Part shown: piece after piece, positions 8,511-17,370 of the stretch
Numbering within the stretch: position 1 is the stretch's first letter
How the letters are laid out: each line of letters begins with the position of its first letter
Origin: Asanoa ishikariensis
Lineage (GTDB): Bacteria > Actinomycetota > Actinomycetes > Mycobacteriales > Micromonosporaceae
Direction of reading: 5' to 3'
NCBI RefSeq assembly: GCF_900107455.1
Contig: NZ_FNQB01000003.1
Coordinates: 1,302,001-1,366,000 of the forward strand
DNA: 64,000 nt
Translations under genes and position numbers: made by a program
The notes under the pieces: generated by a model
The model's database searches: none
The model's input: the letters and a program-made list of their open reading frames with translations, nothing else
Told to the model about the DNA's origin: nothing

Positions 8511-8583
8511 ACCTCTCCCGTCCCCGGCCGGACGCGACGTTCCCCTACCCCTCCATGCGCCTGCAACCTCACAGGAGTCCACT

Positions 8584-9891
8584 ATGGAGCAACCTCGATC
8601 CAGGAAGTTCCGCCGGCGCCCCGGCGTCGTCCTGACCGCGCTGCTGCTGGCCGCCTCGCTCGTCACGGGCGCCTGCGGCAGCGGCGACGACGCGAGCGAC
8701 GACGGCGGGCCGGTGACCATCAGCTGGGGCTGGTGGACCAACACCCCCGAGAAGGACGCGCTCTACCGCAAGTGGCTCGACGGATTCGAGGCGAGCCACC
8801 CCAACATCAAGATCAAGTCCGAGTTCCTGCCCTGGGACGCCTACTGGGACAAGGTCAAGACCACCACCGCCGGCGGCAACGCCTACGACGTGGTGGGCCT
8901 GTGCTCGTGCTTCGCGGCATCGTACTTCGACAACGAGGTCTTCCTGGACCTCAAGAAGTTCGACGACTACGCGGGCAGCATCGCTCGTGCGCAAGACGGG
9001 CCGGTCGGCGTCTTCGGCTGGCAGGGCAAGCAGTACGCGCTGCCGGTCGGCGTCTCGGTCCCCCTGCTCGGCTACAACAAGGACCTGTTCAAGGCGGCCG
9101 GCGTGGCCGAGCCCGACCCCGAGGTGCCGATGAGCTTCGACGCCTTCAGGGAGATGGCGAAGAAGCTCACCAAGACCAGCGGCTCGAAGGTGACCCAGTA
9201 CGCCCTGCACCCGGGCAGCATCAACTTCTGGGAGTCGCTTATCGCCATGCACGGCGGCTCGATGTACGACAACTTCGTCGGCCCCACGAAGGTCACCATC
9301 AACAGCCCGGAAGGCGTGGCCGGCCTGGCCGACTACGCGAGCCTGTTCACCGACAAGATCGTGCCGCCGATCGACGAGCAGCGCGAGAACCAGTGGCTCA
9401 ACGGCGACCTCGACAGCCTGCGGACCGGCAAGGTGGCGATGGCCCGGGTCGGCCCGTGGAACTTCGCCGACATCGCCGCCTCCTCACCGAACATCGGCGT
9501 CGCACCGCTGCCGAAGGTCGGCAACGAGCTACTGCTCTACTCCGGGGCCAACGGGTACGCCATCTCCGCCGAAAGCGAGCACCCCAAGGAGAGCTGGGAG
9601 TTCCTCAAGTGGATGCTCGAGACGGACAACCAGGTCGCGTTCGCGAAGTTCAGTGACGTGCCCGTGGACGGCGACGCGCTCAAGACGCTCCCGGAGATCA
9701 TCACCCCGCGCGAGTTCGCGCCGACGCTGCTCGCCTCCCTGCCGGCGTTCCGGCCCGGTCTGCTGACCGTCAAGGAGGAGCTCGGCAAGAACGTCGGCCT
9801 GGTCATCGACGACATGGGCCGCGGCAAGCTCACGCCGCAGCAGGCCGCCGAGAAGATCGAAAAAGAGGGCAACGCGCTGCTGTCCCACTAG
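8584..9891 (+). CDS. ABC sugar transporter, extracellular substrate-binding lipoprotein
   Basis: A 435-residue family-1 solute-binding protein. It carries an Arg-rich n-region, a hydrophobic core and a lipobox LVTGAC at about residue 31-36, so it is lipid-anchored outside the membrane. Motifs of sugar-binding proteins follow (YDVVGLCSC, LPVGVSVPLLGYNKDLF, AMARVGPWN). Start ATG 8584 has AGGAG 6-7 bases upstream; longer upstream readings of the frame cross the promoter and are unlikely. It heads the operon with two permeases and a glycosidase and binds the oligosaccharide delivered by the secreted GH5 enzyme. No ATPase gene is present, so a shared MsiK-like ATPase elsewhere is likely. Confidence 0.9.
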   Translation: MEQPRSRKFRRRPGVVLTALLLAASLVTGACGSGDDASDDGGPVTISWGWWTNTPEKDALYRKWLDGFEASHPNIKIKSEFLPWDAYWDKVKTTTAGGNAYDVVGLCSCFAASYFDNEVFLDLKKFDDYAGSIARAQDGPVGVFGWQGKQYALPVGVSVPLLGYNKDLFKAAGVAEPDPEVPMSFDAFREMAKKLTKTSGSKVTQYALHPGSINFWESLIAMHGGSMYDNFVGPTKVTINSPEGVAGLADYASLFTDKIVPPIDEQRENQWLNGDLDSLRTGKVAMARVGPWNFADIAASSPNIGVAPLPKVGNELLLYSGANGYAISAESEHPKESWEFLKWMLETDNQVAFAKFSDVPVDGDALKTLPEIITPREFAPTLLASLPAFRPGLLTVKEELGKNVGLVIDDMGRGKLTPQQAAEKIEKEGNALLSH

Positions 9892-9959
9892 CGCACCGGA
9901 CTGGACCAGACGGGGCGGACGCGACCGCGTCCGCCCCGGCACCACGGGAGGCGTACCGC

Positions 9960-10931
9960 ATGACCATGGTTCTCAAGCCCGGACGGCCCGGGCGGCCCCG
10001 CCGGCGCTGGTGGCGCCGCGAAGGCGTGCAGGGCTACGTGTACATCAGCCCGTGGCTGCTCGGGTTCCTGATGTTCGGTGTCGCACCGCTGATCGCCGCG
10101 TTCCTCACGAGCCTGTCCAAGGCCAACGTGTTCCGCACGATCCGGTTCGTCGGCCTGGACAACTACCAGAAGATCCTCACTGACGACCCGGTGTTCGCCA
10201 CCATCGCCGGCAACATGCTGATCTACGTGATCGGCTCGACGATCATCTCGATCGGCCTCGGCCTCGCACTGGCGTTGCTGCTGCACCGGGACTTCCGCGG
10301 CAACCACGTGTTCCGCACCCTGATCTACGTGCCCAGCCTGCTGGTCGGCATCGCCACGGCGTACCTGTTCAAGCAGGTGTTCCAAGGTGGTGAGGTGGGG
10401 CTGGCCAACATGTTCCTGGGCGTGTTCGGTGCCGGGCCGGTGAACTGGCTCGGCAACTCCGAGCAACCCTGGCTGGCGCTGGTCGCGCTGATCCTGGTCA
10501 ACGTCTGGTTCGCCGGCGGCACCATGCTGATCTTCCTGGCCGGTCTCAAGGGCATCCCGCCCGCCTACTTCGAGGCCGCCCGGGTCGACGGGGCCGGGCC
10601 ATGGCAGATGTTCCGCCGGGTCACCCTGCCGCTGCTGTCGCCGGTCATCGTCTTCAACACCATCATGGCGCTGATCGGGCACATCCAGGTGTTCGAGACG
10701 CCGCTGGCGTTCGCGAACAACGGCGGCATCAGCACCGGCAACCCGCTCGGCTACGAGAACAGCCTGGGCACCTTCGTCACCTACCTGTACGTCAAGGGCT
10801 TCGTCTACCAGGACATGGGCTACGCGTCCGCGCTGGCGTTCATCATGTTCGCCGCCACCCTGGTGCTCACCAGCCTGGTGTTGTGGTTCGCCCGGCGCTT
10901 CACCGCGTACGGCGACTCCGAGCGGAACTGA
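9960..10931 (+). CDS. ABC sugar transporter permease, MalF/UgpA type
   Basis: A 323-residue inner-membrane permease with about six membrane helices. The first is at GYVYISPWLLGFLMFGVAPL, a hallmark of CUT1 sugar permeases. The cytoplasmic EAA loop reads YFEAARVDGAGPWQMFRRVT near residue 202-221 and docks to the ATPase. Start ATG 9960 is preceded by GGGAGG about 9 bases upstream. It forms the transport channel together with the next gene, 12 bases downstream. Confidence 0.92.
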   Translation: MTMVLKPGRPGRPRRRWWRREGVQGYVYISPWLLGFLMFGVAPLIAAFLTSLSKANVFRTIRFVGLDNYQKILTDDPVFATIAGNMLIYVIGSTIISIGLGLALALLLHRDFRGNHVFRTLIYVPSLLVGIATAYLFKQVFQGGEVGLANMFLGVFGAGPVNWLGNSEQPWLALVALILVNVWFAGGTMLIFLAGLKGIPPAYFEAARVDGAGPWQMFRRVTLPLLSPVIVFNTIMALIGHIQVFETPLAFANNGGISTGNPLGYENSLGTFVTYLYVKGFVYQDMGYASALAFIMFAATLVLTSLVLWFARRFTAYGDSERN

Positions 10932-10943
10932 CCGGAGGGTCAC

Positions 10944-11846
10944 ATGCAAGACGTGCTGGACAAGCCGCGGGGCGACGCGGCGCCGCCCGCCGCACCGGTC
11001 GCACCCCGCTGCCGCCGCAAGGGTGTGCGGTCACGCTGGGGGCTGACCGGGCGGATCACCGCGCTGAGCCTGTTCTGCCTGCTGCTGCTGTTCCCATTCC
11101 TCTGGCTGGTGTCGCAGTCCCTCAAGGACACCAACCAGTACTTCGCGCGGCCGTTCCAGTGGATCCCCGACCCGGTGCGGTGGGAGAACTTCACCGACGT
11201 CATCTTCAAGTACGACTTCCTGCACTACATCGGCAACAGCCTGTGGCTCGCCGTGTACGCCGTCGTGGTGAACATCCTGTCGTCGTCGTTCGTGGCCTAC
11301 GGCTTCTCCCGGTTCCGCTTCCCGGGCCGCAACGCGCTGTTCATGGTCGTGCTGGCCACGATGATGCTGCCCGGCCAGGTCATGACGATCTCGCTGTACC
11401 GGGTCTACCGCGACATCGGCTGGATCGACACGTTCTGGCCGCTGCTCGTCCCGAAGCTGTTCGGCGCCGCGTTCGAGATCTTCCTGTTCCGCCAGTTCTT
11501 CCTCAGCCTGCCCCGCGAGATCGACGAGGCCGCCCGCATCGACGGCTGCGGGACGCTGCGCACCTGGTGGCACGTCATCCTGCCGCAGTCCAAGCCGGTC
11601 ATCATCGTGGTCGCGGTCTTCACGTTCCTGGGTAGCTGGCGTGAGCTGTTCGGGCCGCTCATCTATCTCACCGGCGAGGAGAACCGCACCCTGCCGCTGG
11701 GCCTGCTCTACTTCACGTCGCCGTTCGGCTCGTCCCTGCCGATGCTGATGGCGGCGATCGTCATCTCGCTCATCCCACCCATCGTCCTGTACGCCCTGGG
11801 CCAGAAGTACATCGACAAGGGCGTCGCCATCGCGGAGATCAAATGA
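10944..11846 (+). CDS. ABC sugar transporter permease, MalG/UgpE type
   Basis: A 300-residue permease with six predicted membrane helices and the EAA motif EIDEAARIDGCGTLRTWW near residues 192-209. It ends in YIDKGVAIAEIK, like MalG-type partners (often GlxxGAVKG). Start ATG 10944 follows GGAGGGTCAC. It is the second half of the importer channel. Its stop overlaps the start of the next gene by 4 bases (ATGA), so the glycosidase downstream is translated with the transporter. Confidence 0.92.
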   Translation: MQDVLDKPRGDAAPPAAPVAPRCRRKGVRSRWGLTGRITALSLFCLLLLFPFLWLVSQSLKDTNQYFARPFQWIPDPVRWENFTDVIFKYDFLHYIGNSLWLAVYAVVVNILSSSFVAYGFSRFRFPGRNALFMVVLATMMLPGQVMTISLYRVYRDIGWIDTFWPLLVPKLFGAAFEIFLFRQFFLSLPREIDEAARIDGCGTLRTWWHVILPQSKPVIIVVAVFTFLGSWRELFGPLIYLTGEENRTLPLGLLYFTSPFGSSLPMLMAAIVISLIPPIVLYALGQKYIDKGVAIAEIK

Positions 11847-13273
11847 CTTCCCTGGACCACGCCGCACTGCCATCGCCGGTACTCGACGCCGAACCCTCGC
11901 TCGTCGAGCTTTACAGCGCCGCCTGGGAGCTGGCCTACGAGCACGTGGTGACGCGGGACGGCGTGCCGCGTTCGCCGTACATGGACGAAGGCTTCGACCC
12001 GGACACCATCTGGATCTGGGACACCTGCTTCATGGCGCACTTCTGCAAGTACGCGCCCGACCTGTTCCCCGGCGTGGAGAGCTTCGACAACTTCTACGCT
12101 CCCATGTACGACGGCGCGCCGTCCTCGTTGCGCATCCACCACCCCGACAACCCGCCGCTGTTCGCCTGGTCCGAGCTCGAGTACGTGCGGCACACCGGCG
12201 ACCTCGACCGGGTGCGGTGGCTCCTGCGCGACCGGCGCTTCCTCCAGCAGCACTTCGCGTTCATGGAGGGCACACCGGCCGGCAGCCGGTTCCCGCACAG
12301 CACCATCCCCACCACCGCCGCCCGGGTGTCCGGCGGCTACCTGTGGGAGGGCGTCACCAGCGGCATGGACAACACACCACGCGCGCCGATCCAGGGCCAG
12401 CACGGCACCTCCGGCGACATCCTCTGGTTCGACCTCGCCGCGCAGCAGGCCCTGTCGGCCGCGTCGATCGCCGAACTGGCCCGGCTGATCGGCTTCGAGG
12501 AACTGGCGGTCGAGTACGACGCGCACCACGCCCGGCTCGCCGCGCTCCTCGACACGTTCTGGTGCGCCGATGACGGCATCTACTACGACCGCTTCGCCGC
12601 CGCACCGAACGACTTCCACCGGGTACGCACGCCCGCGGCGTACTGGCCGCTGCTGGCCGGAGTCTCCTCCGCCGGGCAGGCCGCGGCCCTCGCGGCCGCA
12701 CTGGCCGACCCGTCGTGCTTCGGCGGACCCGCACCGTGGCCGTCGGTGGCGCACGACGATCCGGCGTTCCGCCCGGACGGCATGTACTGGCGCGGCGGCG
12801 TCTGGGTCCCGGTCGCCTACATGAGCGCCCGCGCGCTGGCCGACCACGGCCACGAGTCACTGGCCCATCGGGCGTCGCTCGACCTGATCCGGCACATGGC
12901 CCGCACCTGGGACGAGTACTCCCCCGCCACCATCTGGGAGGCGTACTCGCCGACCCGCCCGGCGCCGGCCACGGCCAAGGACGACCGCGAGATCGTCCGC
13001 CCCGACTTCTGCGGCTGGTCGGCACTGGCCCCCATCGCGATGCTCATCGAGCACGTGCTGGGCTTCCGGGTCGACGCGACCAACGACACCGTCCGCTACC
13101 GGCGCCACCTGCCGGGGCGCAGCGGCATCCGCGGCCTGCGGTGTGGCGGCACCCGTCTGACGCTGATCGCCGACGACGCGGGCCTGGACGTCGAGGTGGA
13201 CGGCCCGCTGACCCTGTCACTGGCCACCCGGGACGTGAAGCTGAGCGCGGGGCGCCACCGCCTGCCGCACTAG
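11843..13273 (+). CDS. GH63-like (alpha/alpha)6 glycoside hydrolase
   Basis: A 476-residue intracellular protein of the GH63/GH37-like six-hairpin group that includes mannosylglycerate/glucosylglycerate hydrolases. The segment TIWIWDTCFMAHF near residues 55-67 and SGMDNTPRAP, with Asp176 as the probable acid, match these families; Glu366 in TIWEAYSP is the probable base. These enzymes invert alpha-linked glucosides or mannosides. That is unusual next to the beta-active GH1/GH5 enzymes and suggests the imported sugar has an alpha linkage too. It overlaps the permease gene by 4 bases. Its stop codon shares the palindrome CTAG (13270-13273) with the convergent antiporter gene. Confidence 0.8.
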   Translation: MTSLDHAALPSPVLDAEPSLVELYSAAWELAYEHVVTRDGVPRSPYMDEGFDPDTIWIWDTCFMAHFCKYAPDLFPGVESFDNFYAPMYDGAPSSLRIHHPDNPPLFAWSELEYVRHTGDLDRVRWLLRDRRFLQQHFAFMEGTPAGSRFPHSTIPTTAARVSGGYLWEGVTSGMDNTPRAPIQGQHGTSGDILWFDLAAQQALSAASIAELARLIGFEELAVEYDAHHARLAALLDTFWCADDGIYYDRFAAAPNDFHRVRTPAAYWPLLAGVSSAGQAAALAAALADPSCFGGPAPWPSVAHDDPAFRPDGMYWRGGVWVPVAYMSARALADHGHESLAHRASLDLIRHMARTWDEYSPATIWEAYSPTRPAPATAKDDREIVRPDFCGWSALAPIAMLIEHVLGFRVDATNDTVRYRRHLPGRSGIRGLRCGGTRLTLIADDAGLDVEVDGPLTLSLATRDVKLSAGRHRLPH

Positions 13274-14859
13274 TCGGTGGGTGCGGGACCGAGCAGGCGT
13301 ACCTCTTCGATGTCCATGGACGCCTGGAGGTCGCGCAGGACGATGTCGTCGATCTCGCGGTCGTCGCGCATCGCCGTGACGGCGCGGCGTTTGCGGTCCA
13401 GCACCTCCAGGCGTACCCGCCGGTCGACCTGGTCCTGCCAGGCCTGCACCGCGTGTTCCGTGCCCTCCGCGTTCAGCTGGTCCAGATGCCCCTGGTAGTC
13501 CGTGCGGATCCGGTCGACGACCTCGCCGGGCGCACCGAACCGCGTCGCGATCTCCGGCAGCGCGGCCAGTGCCACCTCCGTCGCGCGGATGCGGGCGTTG
13601 CGCGTCTCCACCTCGCGCTCCTCGTCGCTGGTGAGCCCGGCCCACCGCACGACCATCGGCAGCGTCAGACCCTGGACCAGCACGGTGACCACGATGACCA
13701 CCGAGGTGACGAACACGATCAGGTCGCGCTCCGCGTACCTGCTGCCGTCGTCGAGCGTCGCCGGCACGGCCAGCGCGGCGGCGAGCGAGACGGCGCCCCG
13801 GAACCCGGCCCACCCGCTGGCGGTGCGGACCTTCCAGTTGACCCGGCGGGTGCGTTGCACGGGGCGCCGGTCGACGAGCCGGATGACCATCGGCGCCAGG
13901 TGCGACCACGCCAGGCGGATCCCGATGACCGCTGCGGCCGTCAGCAGGGCGATCCAGACGGCATGGCCGACCGACTGGCTCGTGATGCCGCGCACGGCGG
14001 CCGGGAACTGCACGCCCACCAGGACGAACAGGCTGCCGTTGAGCATGAACGTGCCCAGGTCCCAGAAGGAGTACGTCTCCAGGCGCGACCGGGCCCGGAT
14101 GACCCGCGGGCCGGCCCAGGACAGCACGAGCCCGGCGACCACGACGGCCACCACCCCGCTGGTGTGCACGACCTCGGCGACCAGGAAGGCGAGGAACGGG
14201 GTGAGGATGCTCAGCCCGCCCTCGCGCTGCGGGTCGTCGACGTAGCGCCGGATCAGCACGATGCCGTAGCCGACGACGACCCCGACCAGGACCGCGCCGA
14301 CCGACGACCAGATGAGCTCGCCGACCAGCAGGGCCGGTCCCGGCACGTGCCCGTCGACTAGCGCGCTGACGGCGACCGCGAACAGCACCAGCGCGGTGCC
14401 GTCGTTGATCAGGCTCTCGGCCCGCAGCGTCGTCAGCGCGCGGCGCGGCATCCGCTTCGCGAGCCCGGCCACCGCGGCGGCGTCGGTGGGTGCCAGGACC
14501 GCGCCGAGGATCCAGGCCGCCGACGCCGCCACGCCGATCCACTGCAACGTGTACGAGACGCCGACCATCGTGATGATGACCAGCACCACCGCCGACAGGA
14601 TGATCACCCGCAGGTTGGAGCGGATCTCCCGCAGGCTGGTGTTGAGGCTCTCCCAGTAGAGGATCGCCGGCAGGAACAGCAGCAGCACCACGTCGGAGGG
14701 CAGCCGCACCTCCGAGAACTCGGGGATCAGCCCGAGGAGCGCGCCGAAGACGATCAGCAGCACCGGCGGTGCGACGCTGTAGCGGCGGCCGATCGTGGTG
14801 CCCACCAGAACGGTGGCGCCGAGCACCACGACGATCAGCAGTCCCTCCATGGGCTGCAT
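13270..14859 (-). CDS. Na+/H+ antiporter, CPA1/NhaP family
   Basis: A 529-residue membrane protein with about 12 hydrophobic helices to residue 400. It carries the CPA1 ND motif region (RAESLINDGTALVLFAVAV) and the helix around GFRGAVSLAAALAVP. A cytoplasmic tail (about 405-529, charged, Arg/Glu-rich) is typical of bacterial NhaP-like Na+/H+ antiporters and may regulate by pH. It exports Na+ (or K+) for protons in pH and salt homeostasis. Start ATG 14859 gives the standard MQPMEGLLIVVVLGA beginning; an internal ATG at 14850 is three codons later. It lies 21 bases after a TPR gene on the same strand. Confidence 0.9.
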   Translation of the reverse strand: MQPMEGLLIVVVLGATVLVGTTIGRRYSVAPPVLLIVFGALLGLIPEFSEVRLPSDVVLLLFLPAILYWESLNTSLREIRSNLRVIILSAVVLVIITMVGVSYTLQWIGVAASAAWILGAVLAPTDAAAVAGLAKRMPRRALTTLRAESLINDGTALVLFAVAVSALVDGHVPGPALLVGELIWSSVGAVLVGVVVGYGIVLIRRYVDDPQREGGLSILTPFLAFLVAEVVHTSGVVAVVVAGLVLSWAGPRVIRARSRLETYSFWDLGTFMLNGSLFVLVGVQFPAAVRGITSQSVGHAVWIALLTAAAVIGIRLAWSHLAPMVIRLVDRRPVQRTRRVNWKVRTASGWAGFRGAVSLAAALAVPATLDDGSRYAERDLIVFVTSVVIVVTVLVQGLTLPMVVRWAGLTSDEEREVETRNARIRATEVALAALPEIATRFGAPGEVVDRIRTDYQGHLDQLNAEGTEHAVQAWQDQVDRRVRLEVLDRKRRAVTAMRDDREIDDIVLRDLQASMDIEEVRLLGPAPTD

Positions 14860-14880
14860 CCTGCCCGAGAGGGCGACGGG

Positions 14881-15597
14881 TCAGGCGAACGCCGCACGCG
14901 GGTCGAGCAGCTTGCCCCGGTCGTACTCGCCGTCGAAGCCCGCCTGGCCGAGCGCCTCGACGGCGGCGGCCCGCACCCGGGCCAGGTCCGCGGCGTCGTC
15001 GGGGTCGGGCACCTGGCCGAGTGCCGCGAACGCCGCGTCCGAGACGCCGACCATCAGCGCCGCCCGCGCGTGGTCGCCCTCGGCCGAGGCGAGCGCGGCG
15101 CCGGCCACGCAGACGTACGGCACGAAGTCGGCCCAGCCGTTCCGGAAGACCCGCTCCCGACCAGCGGCGAACATCTCCCGGGCCACGTCGAGGTGTCCGA
15201 GGAGCAACTCGCAGAACGCGAGGTTGTGCTTCTCCGAGTTGACCGTCTCCGGCCGGCCCAGCTCCTCGTTGAGCGCGATGCTCTCCTGGTAGAGCTCCCG
15301 GGCCCGGTTCAGGTCGCCGGACATCCGCGCCACGGCGGCCAGCACGTGTCGCGGCCGCTCCTCCAGGCTCCGGTCGCCGGAACGCACCGCGACGGCGAGC
15401 GCCGCCCGGGCCCGGGCCGCCCCCTCGGGCAGGTCGCCGTCGCGGATGGCGACGCGGGCGAGGGCGTAGCGGGCCTCCACCTCGCCCGCGAGGTCACCGG
15501 CCGCCGACGCGCGCGCGATCTCGGCCTCGCTCATCCGCACGACGGCCTCGGTGTCCCCCCGCCGGAAGGCCGAACGCACCTCGGCACTGAACGTCAT
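14881..15597 (-). CDS. TPR-repeat protein
   Basis: A 238-residue, wholly helical soluble protein built of TPR-like helix pairs (for example EARYALARVAIRDGDLPEGA and ELYQESIALNEELGRPETVN). It resembles the C-terminal TPR half of actinobacterial AfsR/LAL proteins but has no ATPase or DNA-binding domain. It would act as a protein-protein interaction adaptor. It is 21 bases upstream of the antiporter gene in the same direction, so co-transcription is likely. The partner is unknown. Confidence 0.75.
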   Translation of the reverse strand: MTFSAEVRSAFRRGDTEAVVRMSEAEIARASAAGDLAGEVEARYALARVAIRDGDLPEGAARARAALAVAVRSGDRSLEERPRHVLAAVARMSGDLNRARELYQESIALNEELGRPETVNSEKHNLAFCELLLGHLDVAREMFAAGRERVFRNGWADFVPYVCVAGAALASAEGDHARAALMVGVSDAAFAALGQVPDPDDAADLARVRAAAVEALGQAGFDGEYDRGKLLDPRAAFA

Positions 15598-15664
15598 GAC
15601 TGCTGGCTCCCTCTGGCTCCCCCGACAACCCGAAGGACCCTACCCGGCGCGTTACGCTGCGGTC

Positions 15665-16090
15665 GTGGATTCGCAGCTCGTCGGTTTCTGGTCGAGCGAC
15701 TGGGGATACGACTCGGCGATGGAGGACGAGTGGCTCGTCCTGCGCGCGGACGGCACGGGGTGGCGCGCCTACCTGCGGCCCTGGTACACCAGCGCGACGC
15801 TGTTCCGCTGGGCGCTTTCCGGCCCGGGCACGCTGCGGGTCGACACGTATCGGGAGGTCGTGCTCGACGAGTGGGACGGCCGTGAGGATCTCGCCGTCAC
15901 GCGGGTCGACCAGACGCTCGAGGTCGCCTACCGGACCGAGCAGGGGACGCGGCCGCTGCTCGACAGCCCGGTTTCCCTGCTGACGGTCGATCTTCCCTTC
16001 CTCGACCTCGGCGGTGCCTACGCCTTTGCCGATCCTGAGGAACCTCGGCGCGACTTCCTACACAGCGCGGGCATCCAGTCCGCCGTGTGA
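15665..16090 (+). CDS. Conserved hypothetical protein (141 aa)
   Basis: A soluble 141-residue protein starting VDSQLVGFWSSDWGYDSAME from GTG 15665. An upstream ATG at 15596 is in frame but would overlap the start of the divergent TPR gene and leave no promoter room. The fold appears all-beta, lipocalin- or nuclear-transport-like, with alternating hydrophobic strands (EWLVLRADGTGWRAYLRPW, LRVDTYREVVLDEW). I do not recognise a function. It converges with the RibD-like reductase gene. Confidence 0.6.
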   Translation: MDSQLVGFWSSDWGYDSAMEDEWLVLRADGTGWRAYLRPWYTSATLFRWALSGPGTLRVDTYREVVLDEWDGREDLAVTRVDQTLEVAYRTEQGTRPLLDSPVSLLTVDLPFLDLGGAYAFADPEEPRRDFLHSAGIQSAV

Positions 16091-16098
16091 GCAGGCGG

Positions 16099-16683
16099 TC
16101 AGAGACGGACGCGGTACCGGATGTGGGTTGCCTCCGGGCTGTCGACCACGCGGACAATGTCCAGCTCGACGCGCGCGGGCAGCACGTCGAACAGCCGGCG
16201 GCCCGCGCCGAGCAGCACCGGGATCTGGTGGATTTGGAGCTCGTCCAGCACGCCGGCCTCGAGCGCGCGTTGCGCCGTGTACGCGCCGTGCACCAGCACG
16301 TCCCGATCCCCCGCGGCGGCCTTCGCCTGCGCCATCGCGCTCGCGATGCCGTCGGGCACGTAGGTCACCGACGGGTAGCTCGCCGCCGAAGGACCCGGCG
16401 GCCGGTGGCTGGGCACGAAGATCGGCATGCCGTGGTGTTCGCCGCCCCAGTGATCGACCTGCTCCACGGTGCGCCGGCCGGCCACCACCGCACCGGTCGC
16501 CTCCATCGCGGCGGCCAGCTCCCCCGCCGGCCCGGACCGCCGCAGCTCGCCGGCCGGGGTGTAGCCCCAGGCGTGGAGCCGCTCGACCGCTGCGCCGTCA
16601 CCGCCCGGGTTGTCCGGTCCGTCGTTGGGACCAGCGATGTAGCCGTCGAGGGACATCGACATGTAAAGCACCGATGAGGACAT
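16099..16683 (-). CDS. Dihydrofolate reductase/RibD C-terminal-like reductase
   Basis: A 194-residue protein of the RibD_C/DHFR-like family. It starts VLYMSMSLDGYIAGPNDG, the usual beginning of these stand-alone reductases, and contains GAVVAGRRTVEQVDHWGG, VTYVPDGIASAMAQAKAAAG and DVLVHGAYTAQRALEAGVLDE, the NADPH-binding part. Family members reduce pyrimidine or small ketone substrates with NADPH, and many remain uncharacterised. It is divergent from an Lrp gene across a 70-base AT-richer spacer, so it may be under that regulator. Confidence 0.85.
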   Translation of the reverse strand: MSSSVLYMSMSLDGYIAGPNDGPDNPGGDGAAVERLHAWGYTPAGELRRSGPAGELAAAMEATGAVVAGRRTVEQVDHWGGEHHGMPIFVPSHRPPGPSAASYPSVTYVPDGIASAMAQAKAAAGDRDVLVHGAYTAQRALEAGVLDELQIHQIPVLLGAGRRLFDVLPARVELDIVRVVDSPEATHIRYRVRL

Positions 16684-16753
16684 GCGGCCGACGCTAGCCG
16701 TACCGCCGGTGTGACCGATTGTAAAGATTGCCGTCGCGGCGCAAAATTGTTGC

Positions 16754-17242
16754 GTGACGAAGCCCCTCGCGCTCGACGACGTCGACCACGAGCTGCTCGC
16801 GCTGCTGCAACGCGACTGCGGGCGGACCCTGCGCGAGCTCGGCGACCTCGTCTCCCTCTCGCCGAGCGCTGTGAAACGACGGATCGACCGCTACCGCAGG
16901 CACGGGCTGATCTCCCGTCAGGTGACCCTGCTCGACCCGGCCCGGGTTCCGGCCGTGTTGCTGGCCGTGTGTCTGGTGACGCTCGAGCGCGAGTCCGGCC
17001 GGCGCCATCAGGAGTTTCGGGAGCGGCTGCTCGCCGCTAGCGAGGTGCAGCAGATCTACGACGTGTCGGGCGAGTGGGACTACGTCGTGATGGTCGCGTG
17101 CAGTGGCATGGCGCACCACACCGAGATCGCGAAGCGCCTGTTCGACGAGGCGCCCAACGTGCGGCGCTACACGACGCTGTTCGTGCTCGACCCGGTGCGC
17201 ACCAGCGGTGCCCTGCCGACGCGGGCCCCCGCCACCGAGTGA
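16754..17242 (+). CDS. Lrp/AsnC family transcriptional regulator
   Basis: A 162-residue protein: winged HTH (LDDVDHELLALLQRDCGRT and SLSPSAVKRRIDRYRRHGLI) followed by a RAM-type effector domain (about 65-150) with VSGEWDYVVMVAC. Start GTG 16754 lacks a ribosome site and sits close behind AT-rich DNA, so the mRNA may be nearly leaderless. Lrp proteins bind amino acids or related ligands and often control a divergent gene, here the RibD-like reductase. Confidence 0.9.
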   Translation: MTKPLALDDVDHELLALLQRDCGRTLRELGDLVSLSPSAVKRRIDRYRRHGLISRQVTLLDPARVPAVLLAVCLVTLERESGRRHQEFRERLLAASEVQQIYDVSGEWDYVVMVACSGMAHHTEIAKRLFDEAPNVRRYTTLFVLDPVRTSGALPTRAPATE

Positions 17243-17370
17243 CCTGCGTCACATCGGGCCGTCCACATCGGGCACTCCTGCGTACGACGTCTGTCCTGTC
17301 CCTGATCCGGCAGCTTTATTACCAAATCTCGTTAGGCTCACCGCTATCGATGCATGAACTGAGGATCGAG

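Noticed and set aside
8437-8583. Longer start for the sugar-binding lipoprotein
   Set aside because: It covers the promoter and operator; the signal peptide and ribosome site fix ATG 8584.
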